Positions 12,060-23,550 of a DNA stretch of 64,000 nt are shown one piece after another; position 1 is the stretch's first letter, and each line of letters opens with the position of its first letter. Source of the stretch: Anas platyrhynchos (lineage: Eukaryota; Chordata; Aves; Anseriformes; Anatidae); the NCBI RefSeq assembly GCF_047663525.1, contig NC_092604.1:13069501-13133500 (forward strand), written 5' to 3'. The translations under genes and the position numbers were made by a program. The notes under the pieces are model-generated. The model did not search any database and was not told the origin of the DNA. It was given only the letters and a program-made list of their open reading frames with translations.

Positions 12060-12375
12060 ACATTGCTAGCTGGACAACTTACAAAGAAGCATTTTGGAAT
12101 TAATTTGATGATTATGAAAATGTCTTAGATCCTTTGCTGAAGGCTAAATAAACACAATTAAAATATTCTTAGTTTTCAATGTGCTTTGTTCAGTTCATTA
12201 AGTGTAACTAGAGCTTCCAGTTATCTGCATTTAGTTTTTCAAAAAATTGGAGGGTATTTTTAGAGCAATGTAAAGCTTATTGCTAATTACACCTGGGGGG
12301 AAATCTCATTAGATATTCATTTGCTTTCAGAGTTTAAAACAATTCTAATGAGCTGCATTAGTTGTGATAACACTG
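12060..12375. promoter_or_regulatory. AT-rich island with inverted homeodomain-type sites, candidate CNE
   Basis: A dense set of ATTA/TAAT cores is visible: GCTAATTACACC near 12281, CTCATTAG near 12306, and an inverted pair CTAATG-AGCTG-CATTAG at 12345-12361. The CTAATG/CATTAG arms are exact reverse complements around a 5-nt spacer. No coding frame fits. This is one of the better enhancer-like islands, but conservation was not tested. Confidence 0.35.
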
Positions 12376-14084
12376 ACTGACTCTCTCTCGTCTGCTCCCC
12401 CTGGCTCGTCTGAAACAAACAAAGCTGCTCCGCAGCCCGTGGCTCGGCGAATGTGACCTTGGCGCTCCTCGGGTGCGGCAGGAGGGAAATGTGGTGCCAA
12501 GGACGAGCTCGTTGTGCCAGGGGCCTGCGGCTGGACACGATGGGTGAGGCTGCGGTGAGCTGCCTGCACAGCACCCTGCTGTGCCCGGATGGCTTTCGGG
12601 CATCCCCTGCCACCTCTGCTGGACTCACGTGCCGAGATCTCGGCCAGGCTGTACGAGGCAGCCAAGTGAGCACCTGCAGGCACCTGCAGAAGGAGCCCTC
12701 CCGAGCCCTCCCGTAGCCACGTCTGGCCAGGTGGGAGCAGCTGGGGCTGGGAGACCCTGCAGGAGCCGCTCTTGACCTTGCTGCTGCTCACGGTAGATCG
12801 CCGTGTGGAGGTTTGTCGGCTGGTGTGTCTGCCTGGGCAGTGCCATGATGAGAGGTCAGCTTGGTTCTCAGCCCTCTGCTCCTCCAGCTGCCAGAAGAAT
12901 TGCTGCCTCACCCCTCTGTACCCAGGAGATTGGAAAGGCTCTGGTGAAGGACTGTCGCTGGCTTGGATGCCTTAACACCAGGACGATGAAGCTGCTCAAG
13001 GAGAAGCAAAGAGCAGGCTTGCCTTGCCTAGTGTGAAGTGTGTTGAAGTAGGGCAGATAGAGCAGGGGAATTTTAATTTCTTCCTACATCGGTACATTTG
13101 GGATGAACTGAAGCTGCGAGGAATTCAGGCTGGCTGAACAGATAAATAATTTGGGGCTGATCTTTTTATCCCTTCCCACCAAGCCCCAACAATGACCCAA
13201 ACCCAAGAACACCAGATGAGTTTTGATCTTGCTCCTTTTCATTTTACAGACATAGCATTTTTGTCCAGGACAGTTTGGATATATGGAGGATAAAAATTAC
13301 AACAGCTCCACACAGCGTACTGTAACTAGCCCACGCAATCATTTGAATGTGTTTAAGTCAGCTCTTTCTAATCATGCAAAGCAACACGGTGGCATGGGAA
13401 AATACCTGTTTATGAGGCTATGTAAGCAACATAAGATATTCATCTCATCTGGCATGCAAGGAAGGAAGCCGTTTGTGCACACACATATCTCTGTAAATGG
13501 CATAGCAGGAAGGTGACTGTGAGCTGAGACACTCCTCTGGAGACCAAGGAGACTCAATGTGGATGTAAAGTGGCACATTGAGACAGGTTTACTGCGGCTT
13601 CCAGGCAGAGGCTATGAATTGAGCGGCAAGATAATGGTGTAGGAGTGATCACACACAGAGCAGGATATATGGGATTCTTTGGTAATTGGGGACATTTTGG
13701 CATTGGAGCCGAGCAGGGTGAGAACAAGCTGGCGGAGTCTGCGTGTCAGCAGGAAGGAAAGGGCTGGAGGCAAAGATGGAAGCTAATTTTGTTTTAATCT
13801 ATTGGTTGTGGAGTAGAGGAGCATAAAGAGGAAAGCAGAAATGTCAGGCTTGGCTACTGGCAGAGAGAATACACCCGAGTCAGAGAGGAGCCGCCTGGAC
13901 CAAAGTTGTAAGTAGAAAGGTGGAAACCAGACTTTATTCCTCAAAGGAAAAGAGAGCACAGAAAACGAAGCTTTCAGGGAGCGAGGGTGTGAAGTGGATG
14001 GTTGGTACCAAACCCCCTACTCTATGGCTCTCTTATTAGAGAGGTTAAAGGAACTGTGGGTCTAAATTGGAAAGGTTTTCACAG
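12376..14084. other. noncoding stretch, unresolved; may include decayed repeat
   Basis: It is GC-rich to about 13040 with overlapping chance frames (largest 188 codons on the minus strand, 12345-12911). It then becomes purine-rich and AT-richer up to the LINE fragment. The last few hundred bases may be decayed 5' sequence of that LINE, but no motif confirms this. Confidence 0.4.
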
Positions 14085-14770
14085 GCACTTCACAGAGCTG
14101 AAGTGTTTTGCAGGAGATTCCTCAAAGGTGGAAGGCGGACAGCCTCCCACCATTATTTAAGGAACAACCCAGATGTGCACCAGGGTCTTGCAGGGAAGTT
14201 CGTTTCTCTTCAGGTGAAGACGAGTCTTAGAAAATGTTTTAATAGATGAAAGGTGGCCTGTTGAGAAACGCACAGCTTGACCAAAGATAGCCAGTGTGGT
14301 TTCCGGAAAGGACCTTTTCTGCCTCGCTAACTTTTGGAAATTTCTTTTTTTAGAACATACACTCCTGTCAGCATAGACAAGAGGCTAAGCAGCAGTCAGG
14401 AGAGGCTTGGATCTTCAGACGGTGTTTGACAGGGTCCCACGTCGGAGGTTAATGTCTAAAGGTGGGGAGTTGGAAAGGGGAAGAATTGGCTCACTGATTG
14501 AAAATTGGCCAGAGGACAGGAGCAGAGTGGGGAAAGGAGGCATAAATAGAAGCCTTTCAAGATGAAAGACAAGTTAATAAAGGAGCGTGTACTGTAGGAG
14601 ACTGCACTGGCGGATCCTGGTCTTTCTGATAGTTACAGTGTATGAAAGACTTGGCTGAGGACATAGAAAGCAAGATTTCCTAGTTTGCAGATCACATCGG
14701 ATTTGGGAGGAGTGGTGAATAATGACGAATTCCAACACAGGCAAATTGGAGACCACTTCTAGGCTTTAAA
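14085..14770 (+). mobile_element. CR1/L3-type LINE fragment, decayed reverse transcriptase
   Basis: Translated pieces follow the order of a CR1-clade reverse transcriptase on the plus strand. SQCGFRKG at 14289-14312 corresponds to the conserved GFxKG segment. LDLQTVFDRVPRRRLMSK at 14407-14460 corresponds to the LDFxKAFDxVP catalytic block. FADH at 14684-14695 corresponds to the FADD active-site box, with its second Asp lost. The spacing from FDxVP to FADx (about 260 nt) fits intact CR1 elements. The blocks are in different frames and a stop follows the first, so the copy is dead. Between them, text resembling the WLxxRxQxV region is visible around 14490-14530. The 3' UTR and tail repeats are not recognisable, and the left boundary is approximate. 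The choice between CR1 and L3 is open. Confidence 0.85.
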
Positions 14771-15850
14771 GTGATGGCAAACACAGATCCAGACAGAGCA
14801 ATACATTTTATGGCAATGTATTTGGTTACTGGTATCTGACTTCCCTTTAAGCAGTCTGGGATGGTCATTGGTTTTAACGCATCCCCGCGGGCTGTATTTC
14901 TTGCTGAGCTGCTGGAAGAGCCTCACAGAGAGTACACACATGGACGTAGTAAATTTTAGTCTCTCTTTGGGCTGGGGGGGAAACAACTGGAAATGTTTCA
15001 AAGGGCAAAAGCATCCGAATGGAAAAGGGCAGAAAGTAGGAGCGAATGAGCTGCTTTAGAAGGAATAAACAAAGAGCTATTCCTTCCACCTTCAACCCCG
15101 AGTTCAGAATAGCTCAGCTGACTTGGAGAACGAACCCAACCCACAGAGGCAGTAAATCCCATCTGATGCGGGATGATTCTGCCTCAAAATGGAAGCAACA
15201 GCTTGGCAGCATGTCCCGGCCCCGCAGCGGTGAGCAGCTCTGGCCAAAACGAAGCCTTTCAGGAGGGCGATGGTAGCTCCCCAGGCACACAGCACAGCTG
15301 GGAAGGCAATCGCGTGGCCGCGCAGAACCTGGGGGAGCCTGGCTGGCCGTCAGGGAGCCGGGCTGTCAGCTGGCCTGTCACAGCGCTCCTGGCTTCAAAG
15401 GAGCGATGACATTTTCCACTGTCTCAGGACGAATACCGTGGTGGTGGAAGGCGGAGGTATCTGTGTTAGTGCTTAAGTGATACTTCTCTGTCAGCTTCAG
15501 ATGTTTGGAGTGAGCCATCACGAGCGGAGCAGGCTTGGAAGCGGTGCGCCGCGATGAAAGGAGCTGCGCTCAGGCTGGATGTCGCTCGGGGCTTCTGCCA
15601 AGCCAGCGGAAAGCAGGATCCCGGCCTGAGCCCCTGCTGAAATCTGCTGACATCAGCTAGGTAAAGCACACGGCTCGTGGAAGGAGATGGAGTTCGACTG
15701 TCTGACTAGGGCACACAGGCAGTCCTTGAGAAGCTTCTGAGCTTCTTCCCAAACATCTGTCAGGTTTGGAGGTTAAACCTCTGAGTGTTTTGCTTCAGTA
15801 GTGAAAATGCCCTCACTGGGGACTTTCCCCAGACCTATTCCTCAGTGATT
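14771..15850. other. noncoding stretch, nothing recognised
   Basis: Mixed composition. The first part may still be decayed LINE 3' sequence. A small inverted repeat GAGGTT-A-AACCTC lies at about 15769-15781. No gene was recognised. Confidence 0.4.
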
Positions 15851-16150
15851 TATTTCGTGTCCTCCAACCAGGCTTGTATAAATTCCTTTGGTTACTTTTT
15901 GGGTACTAATTAACTGTGCAGTAGAAATTATATTATACAACTGGTAATGAGCAAAATCTCAGATACAGTCATACACCAACCAAACCTTGGCAAAATGTAA
16001 TTAGCTTAGCATTTGATACTTTTTTACTCTGCACTTGATTTTTTTCCCATCTGAGAAAAAAAACATCCCTATATAATGAGCTCTTTGAACCTAAATCAAA
16101 CAACATTTTCAGTCGGGATAGGTAATGAAATATTAGTCAAACCCATTGCA
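15851..16150. promoter_or_regulatory. AT-rich island, candidate conserved noncoding element
   Basis: It contains ACTAATTAACTG near 15905, TGTAATTAGCTTAGC near 15997 and CTATATAATGAGCTC near 16070. It has no frame of interest and stands out from flanking DNA by A+T content. The regulatory role is inferred. Confidence 0.3.
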
Positions 16151-16619
16151 ATGGGCAGATCAGTCACTGCCTTGTGAGATCTTAAAAGGAACTCTGAGAT
16201 GACGGTGGCAGAATGGCTTGCTGCAGGTCTTCCAGGCCAAGTGGTTATGGGTGCCACAGGTACGCTTTCGATCCCAGCACACTCGGAAAAACGAGTTGCC
16301 ACTTGCTGAAAGCAATGGGATTGAGACAAGAAAAGCTGCTTTCACTTTTGGATCAAACCAGCGAATTCTCTGTGCCAAGAGGGAACCTGGAATAAGTATT
16401 AAGTCTTGCAGGAACGCTGAGGGAACTAAATATGTGTGCTTGGCCTCATGGCAACAACAAGGGAGCTTATAAAGCAAACAGTTGTGAGCTACTGAGCTCG
16501 GCTGTTCACCAGGGAGAGGAACAGTTTGCTGGAGCTCTCGTTTCCATATTAGCATCGTACAACAGCCTCATCTATTAGTAGAGTGTACTCTTATGTCTGA
16601 GATGCTGCTGCAGCACTGA
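16151..16619. other. noncoding stretch, nothing recognised
   Basis: Overlapping short frames on both strands (largest 131 codons, minus, 16160-16555) show no domain. No repeat was recognised. Confidence 0.4.
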
Positions 16620-16860
16620 ATCACTTCCCAAGACACTAACTTTTTAGTTTCTCAGCAATAAGGCTGTTTGGAAAACAAAATATTGGTCCCCCAAGAAATT
16701 CTGATATTTTAGATTTTTTTTTGACCTAAATTGTAATAAAAATCAAAATGTTGAAATACTACATTGGGCAAAACGTCTCAAATATTTCAGTTGGGACGAA
16801 AAACGCAAAACGTCATTATCAAAACATTACCTTTCTCTGGTACAGAAGCATCTCAGTGCA
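16620..16860. repeat. AT-rich stretch with recurring CAAAACGT/TCAAAATG words, possible old repeat
   Basis: CAAAACGTC appears twice (about 16770 and 16807), with related TCAAAATGTTGAAAT and TCAAAACATTA around them. GAAAT/ATTTC words alternate on both strands. Such self-similar texture is typical of decayed transposon or satellite-like amniote repeats, but I cannot name a family. Confidence 0.3.
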
Positions 16861-19800
16861 ATAATTTCCAAGTGTCAGGGATGATATATAACATTAAAGT
16901 ATGTGGGGATATAGACTCCAGGATGTAGGAACAAATTGTTCAGAAATGCTCTTGTTTCAAGCTTTGCTGAACTGCCCATGTTCCCAGGGAGCACTTCTGT
17001 TCCTGATGAAACAGCATTTTCTGGGTTTTGACATTTGAACAAAAGCGTTCTGAGCATCTCTGCTCAGCAAGTGTGTCTGCAGCAAGGATGGGCACGGCTC
17101 TTGTCACCCAATTTATGTAATGTTTGTTTTTGCTTCAGCTGTAATCCTGGAAGTCTCTTACACTTGCGCTACCTTCAGCGTTCTCTCTCTGTTATTACTG
17201 CATGATTTGGAAATGCAGTCCAGGCCCTGACCTCCTGTCATGCACACTGGAGGACTTGCGTTCGAACTAGACAGTAGCACTAATGGGATCAATAGCTGTT
17301 CCAGCCAGCACACTGACTCTCTGTGGACACACAGTGCTTACATGGCCATCTGTTGCCTCGTCTCCCTGTGTCCACCAAGCCTCTTCTCTTTCTGCCCTTT
17401 CTGGAAACCAGTTCTGTTGTGTCTTGAGAGGTGAATCTGGTGATGCGCCGCAGTCTGCTGAGCCTTCAGTCAGTCCCCATCCTAGGAGCGTAGCTGCAGC
17501 CACCAACTGCTCAGCCTGAAGGTAATGGTGACCCCAAACAGCCAGCAAGGAGCAGGACTCATGTTGTGTGTTCCTCTCAAAATCTTTCTAGGAAATGCCT
17601 TCACTGTAAAGCAGCCTGGTCAGAGGCTTTGCTGCACAGGCCTTCAGCTCAGGATGAAACTGTCACTTAGCGGTGCAGGAGGGACATGCTATGGATGCAC
17701 AAACTCTTAGGAATGCTCCCAGAGCAACCCGGGTTGGGCAGGGCAGGGCAGGAGGGTGCCCAGGCAGCTTGCGGTGCCCGTGCTGCCCCAGTGCCCCTGC
17801 AGCAGGGCTGCTGAGTGCTGGTGCTGCTGCACACACAGCTCGGGTAACGCTCCTCGCCTGCTACCTGCCTGCTGAGCCTGTGCTCTGAGTTACCTGAAAT
17901 ACATAAATGTGATGCTGCTAATTTGCTCGTGCTAAGCAGTTCCCTGGGGTTTAGGTCATTGCTGCTGAAGGAGCCTGTTCCCTGAGGATTAGAGGGAATC
18001 TGAATCCACCGCTCCAAAGCCCCCTCTAAGGAGGTGTTACAGCCCTGCTCTGCCTCCTGTCCTGGTCAGGTTAATCCTCGAGTCGGGCAGCGTCACCCTT
18101 TGTTTTTACTGCCTGGTGCCCATTTGGCAAGCCAAAGGGATTAGTGCTCACCAAGGCAAGAGCCCAGGTTGCTTGGCCTCTGCAACAGGCCCTCCCTGAC
18201 ATTCAGGCAGCCTCGGGGTCTTTGCTATCTTTCTAAACACTTCCCTTCTCTCCTGTAGAGCTGCCTTATTACAGCAATAAAAATAACAAGGTCCCTGCAG
18301 ACCTCTTTATAAAGAACAATTTAGAGCCAGGAGTAAGTGTGAGGATCAGGATGAAAATAGGCTATCACAGTGCTAATGTGATATACAGGTATGATCCCTG
18401 CATTATATTGGTGCAGGAGAGTTGTGTGTCTTGGGAAGGCAGGGACTGGAGTGGGACTGGTGAGGTGAGGACAGAATCCACGGTGTGAGAAGGGTCTGTG
18501 ACAGCCTGGAGTGACTGTGACAGGTCTGAAAGGGTTCTGTTAGGTTTAGTGAATCCAAGCACCAAATAGCAAATAAATCTATCGAAGGACAACATAAACG
18601 TTGAGGTATGTTGGATTGGAACGATGAAAACAGAATTATACCGCCCGTCCCATGCTATCCGTTCACTTCTGCAAGTGCTGCTCATGGCCTCCATCACTGG
18701 AAGCTGGGCTGAAGAGGGACATAAAACAGACAAAAATGTACAAACACTCCAGATCCCACCTCCCGCCTCAGATGTTGCTGTGTGTTTTAAACCTGTGGTC
18801 TCTGGCACTGGAAGTCCACAAAGCCACACATCTCAGGGGACATCAGGCACAAATTAAAGGCAAATTAGTCGCTGAGCTTGCCCAGGGAGCTCAGTAAGAA
18901 GAGGGTTAAACGTCTTAAAAGGTAAGAAAAGGTAATTAAAGCTTCTGCTTGTGGTTTGGGGAAAGAGGAAGAATGGAAAGGTGTCCCCCATGTCAGAAGT
19001 GTTTGTGAATGGAGAATCTGCCGTTAGTGGGACTGGGGTTTTCTCCAAAAGGTCAAAAATCCCAGACTGGAGCATGCAGCAGGACGGGCTGCTCAGCTGC
19101 AGCAGGGACGAGGCCAGCCACGCCACAGAGACAGAAAGCAAGCAACCTGCAGAAAAGGAAGGGATTGTTTTCTAATCTCCTGCTTCAGTTCAAATGGAGG
19201 GTAAATAGGAAACAGACCAGGAGTCCTGAGGAGGTTTGCAGGCACATGCACTTCTGCCAGGAGGGAAGCATTTTGGAGGAAGGCTTGCGTTGGTGGCACG
19301 TGCACAATATTAATGTAGTCTCTGTATTTTTTTTTTCAAAGCAAACTTACAGAACTGCATGCATTGGGAGACCTGAGAGCACAGCAGCTCCTGGCATCAC
19401 TGAGGTGGCGCAGACAGAATTATGAAGGTTTATTCATAAAAGATTGGGGCATTAATCACAGCCACGCGTTTTCCCCCTCTGGCCCTTCACACATTTTTGG
19501 GGGGGAAGTGAAGTGTCCCCCTGTTTGCACAGTAACTCTGGGCGCCGGCGGCCCCGCACGGTTATTTCCTGACCCTGTCACCCGGGATGGCTGCTGCCTG
19601 CTGGCACCGCAGGGCTGGGGGGCTCTGCGGGACGGCTGGAGCAGCAAGTGCACCAGGCATGGCAGCCCTGACAAGGGGGCTCTTCTGCTGACTTCCACTG
19701 AGGTGTGCTAGATTCCAGTATTTGCTCTGTGCAACTCAGGAGCGCAGCGGCTCTGCTGCTGCAGGAGCTCAGCTGCCCAGCGGTGTTATTTCCTGTGTGA

Positions 19801-22015
19801 CATCTGCCCTGCTGCTGGCTTTAAATAGAGCGAGATGAAGATCCTAGAAAACCCAGAATGTCTTTACTTGGAAACCTCATTAAATACAAATGAAATTGCT
19901 CTTGCTCTAACCACACTTTGCGATAACCGTAGCAGGTTGGACTGTTCATTTCCTGTAGCTGCATGACTGTGAGGAACTTTGCTTCGCTAACAAGTTTGCA
20001 ATGCTGCAGCTCTGCTCTGTGTCCGTACCGAGCACTGTGAGCATTTATCTGTGCCATATCTTCCCTACCCAGGTGATTCGGAGCAACTCCTGCAGCAGTG
20101 CTGCGCCTGCGTGACCGTTTGAGAGGAATATTGCTTCCATACGTAAAGTGCAATGAGAAATCCCAGTCCCAACTAAGAACTCGAAGACAAGGCTGCACTT
20201 TTCACCACCTACTGAAGCAGAGGCCCCTGTGTCACCCAGTGACCCCCAGCACATGCCTCAGAGGCTGAGTTAGAGCCCTGCTTTCAGCAGTGGCCTTCTG
20301 AGCCTCAGAGACCTCCCTGTTAGAAACGCCCCCAGAGGCTGAACTCCAGCCCGGTTCTGGTGGGACACAGCGGAGTGCTCACTGTGTGTGCTCGGGGAAC
20401 AGCTCCACAGGCACGGGGCTGAGCTGTGCCATCAGCCTCTGCTTCTGCACCCATCCAAACAGCAGTGCTGCTGGTCCCGTACCTGGCCAGGCACCTGGGC
20501 AGTGGGGCACAGAGTAAAGAGCGCCCTGGGTCTGGTTGGCTCTGTAATGCTCCATTTCGCCCTCTTGTTTGTGCCCTGGCTCGCTCCTTGGCTCTCCTCG
20601 GAAGGAGCTTGGCAGCAGCACAATGCCCAGCGCGTACTTGGAGGCCCGGCTCTTGCTCCATGGCTTGAGCGTTGCTAAATGAATGATGCAACCGGCTCCT
20701 GAGGCCAGGCCTCTGCTGCATATTAAGTTCCCGCTGCCTCCTCCCTGGGATTTCTGTGCTACAGACAAGCCCCCGTGGTCCTTCTGCTCCAACGAAGATT
20801 TTCTGCCCCGTATAAAAACACTCGGGCTGGCCCCAAAGAAACTCAGGCACCCAGAGGGAAATGTTTCTGCAATACACCCCCCGGCTCTCTGTGCTGTCCC
20901 CCGTGGAGCTTCCTCCTGCGGACCGGCTGAGTGGTGCTGGCGGCAGCCCCCGCGTGCTCCCGGCCTCGCTGGTTCCTCCTCAGCCCCACGAGCAGCACAC
21001 GAGGCCGCAGCCAGCAACACCTCGTTTCCCCAGTGCTCTGGGCCGCTGTCGAGCTCTGCTCCATGCCTGCCTGGGGAAGAGGGGAGGCCGGCTGCGAGCC
21101 CTGCTGGCAGGCTCCTCCTCGCGTCGTACGAGGCTTGCGAGCACGAGATTGCTATAATATTGAGCAAGGTTTTCCAACACATGCTTTTCTCTGGCAAATC
21201 GCCACCCACAGCGCAGTGTGCCAACATAACACTTTGACTTAAAGAGGGAAAACTGCCAGATAAATGTTTTAGTTGCAGGCCTGTTTCATTGTTGAATTCT
21301 AAAATCTTGGCGAAAGCCTTTGCCAGTGGATGGGGAGGCAGCCTCGCTGCTGAGGCTGCTGAATAGGGACTGAGGCAAACGTGCTCGGGAATGGCACTTG
21401 GTGGACATCGCCCGCCAGCTAATTACGTTCCCTGCTTTCTGCACCGGGGGCACTCAGAGCATGTCAATGACAGCTGAGTGGGGGACCCTTTAATTGTCTA
21501 GTGGTTGGCAAGCAGTAGGATTTCCTCTGATTTTGAGGCGTTTCTCAGTGATTTGGGGACACCTTCTGAGCCTGCAGCTTTCTCTTGGAGAAGCTAGCCC
21601 TTCGTGGCCGTGGGGATAAATCCCTGGCACCAAGAAACTTTTCATGGGGGCAGGAACATAAGATGAAAAGAAAACGTAGGGTGGGACACGGCTCTGCTCC
21701 CTGCCACACCTGGAATTCTTCCTCTGGGCTATTGCCATTTCTGTGCTCCCTGTTAGCTGCGTGCAAGCTCTGTACTGCCCTGAGTACACACTGAAAATTA
21801 TGCGTGCGCCACCCAGGCACAGTGTCACCCAGGAAATCCTTCTGAAACAAGCGGCTTTACCACTCCTTTGCTTCCATCTGCCTGGGCCTACAAGAACAGG
21901 GGTGTCAGGACACTGTGCTCTCCTGCCCCAGACACAGAGAACCAGAGGATAAGCAAAATGTCCGAGTTAGGCAATAGGAAGGAAAAGGCTGAGCCTCCCT
22001 GTCTAAACATCACCT
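16861..22015. other. noncoding stretch, no gene recognised
   Basis: About 5 kb of mixed DNA. It is GC-rich with mild CpG enrichment around 20330-21150, where the longest chance frame is 282 codons on the minus strand (20379-21227). That frame is overlapped by comparably long frames in other registers, a sign of low stop density rather than coding. Short purine or GGGCA runs occur near 17735-17755, and a T10 run near 19327-19336. No RNA gene was recognised. Confidence 0.5.
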
Positions 22016-22017
22016 GC

Positions 22018-22048
22018 AGCAGAACAGAACAGAACAGACAGAACAGAA
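22018..22048 (+). repeat. imperfect AGAAC pentanucleotide repeat
   Basis: AGAAC units repeat in tandem, interrupted by one AGAC, ending at about 22048. It is a short low-complexity repeat just left of an AT-rich island. Confidence 0.7.
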
Positions 22049-22084
22049 ACCGACTCCTGTAATTGTTGATTTTCAAAAGAAACC

Positions 22085-22420
22085 CTTGCTTGCGTGTGTA
22101 GGTAGCCACCTACGCAACTTTTGTTCATCAAGGATTATTTAATTCCTTCTCAGATCATTGTCTGCGCCAGTTGTCTTAAACAAGACTAACTTCCCTTCTC
22201 TTTATTCTCTAGTGGTCTTGATAGGTTTTAATTGCCTTTAGGTGGTTCCCTGTATAATCACACATCAGGTTCATTAATGATTGCAATATGTTCACCTAAT
22301 AGGTTTCCATTAAAATCCAATGGGCTCCCATCAAAATGAGTTATGGGAACTGACAGAAAAGTCACTGAAATCTCGGTATATTTAGTTACAGCAAATTAAA
22401 CACTGTGTCTGTTAGGAAAG
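22085..22420. promoter_or_regulatory. AT-rich island, candidate conserved noncoding element
   Basis: The stretch holds GATTATTTAATTCC near 22132, TTTTAATTGCC near 22227, TTCATTAATGATTGC near 22271 and CCATTAAAATCCAATGGG near 22308. The last part pairs imperfectly with CTCCCATCAAAATGAG just after it. It is over 300 bp long with no coding frame. Part of it could instead be an old repeat, because CCAATGGG/CCCATC phrases occur in amniote repeats. Confidence 0.35.
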
Positions 22421-23410
22421 ATACAAAACAAATGACAACATGAAAAAAAAAATCATCTCACAAGGAAATAAATCCATGTCTACAGAGCTCTGCAGAAACC
22501 AGAACAAGGCCCTTACTTCTGGGAGCCCGGCGAACCGAGGAAGTTCAGTTGAAATAAGTTGAAATAAGCCCAGGTTAAGCAGGAATGTCTCAAGGCCGTG
22601 AGGGGTCAGTCCTGGGGCTGTTTGCACCCCCTCCTTCCACCGGCGAGGAGTGTCTCTGAGCTGGAAAACGCCTGGCCCAGACCTTCCCGGCTGCACCTGA
22701 GCTGCCCCTGCCGTGCTGAGCCCTGTTGGGTGGTGCTGCCGCCACGTCCTGCTTCTGCCACAACAAGCAGGGCTGCAGAGGAAAAATCAAACTGCTCTAA
22801 ATTCCGGTAAGCGAATCTGTGACTCTTCATGGCAACTCCACATTATTCCCAGGTTGTTTGCTATTTTCTCTGTTCCTCCTTCCCTGCTGCCTTCATTATC
22901 ACGCTGAATATCACCAGGGCAGCATGACAGGAATCGAGAGAGACACATTAGCAGGACAGCCTTGTTCATACCTCTGAACTGCAGCGTTTGTTAACATTTC
23001 TGAGCTTAAAGGGGTGGGGGAGGATGGCAAAATCTGCTTCTCCAAATGAGAAAGATGGATCTTAACAGTGTGTCTGGGCGGGATACGTACTTTATGGTGG
23101 TGACTCGTGTCCATCCAGTGCCCTCTCTATTGCCCAGCCACAGGGCCCTGGCCGGGGGGTCAGGCCGGGCTGGGATCAGTGTCGTACCCTGGCGCTGGGT
23201 GGGTTCGTCTGCATTGCCTTTGTGCAGCAGAGCTCAGGACGGGGCTGGCTTCTTGCCACAGCAAGGGTTTTGTGCCTCTTTCAGGCAGCTTCCTGAAGTT
23301 CCCGTAGTGCCAAGAGGGGAACCAGAGGAAGTTCCTACAGACAGAAATGTTACTGCTTCCTGCTCTGAAAACCCACCGAAGCGTCAAATCTTCGTGCTTT
23401 CGTTTGTTTA
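22421..23410. other. noncoding stretch, nothing recognised
   Basis: Mixed composition. A short direct duplication TTGAAATAAG occurs twice in tandem at 22549-22568. GC-rich overlapping frames from 22590 to 23390 look like chance. Confidence 0.45.
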
Positions 23411-23550
23411 TCTCAAAATGAACTGAGCAACTTAAACGTATTTCTCACAAGTAATTAAATTATGATTTTCCTCTGCTTTTTCTCTGCAGTTGCTGGAGGT
23501 AATTTAGCATTTTAATTAGCTCCAAGCTACAAACACATTCCTGACCCGAG
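23411..23550. promoter_or_regulatory. short AT-rich island, candidate CNE
   Basis: AAGTAATTAAATTATG near 23450 and GCATTTTAATTAGCTCC near 23507 give a compact pair of TAATTA-type cores. No frame of interest was seen. Confidence 0.3.

Noticed and set aside
20379-21227. 282-codon minus-strand frame
   Set aside because: Overlapped by frames of 185 codons (minus) and 184 codons (plus). No recognisable protein.
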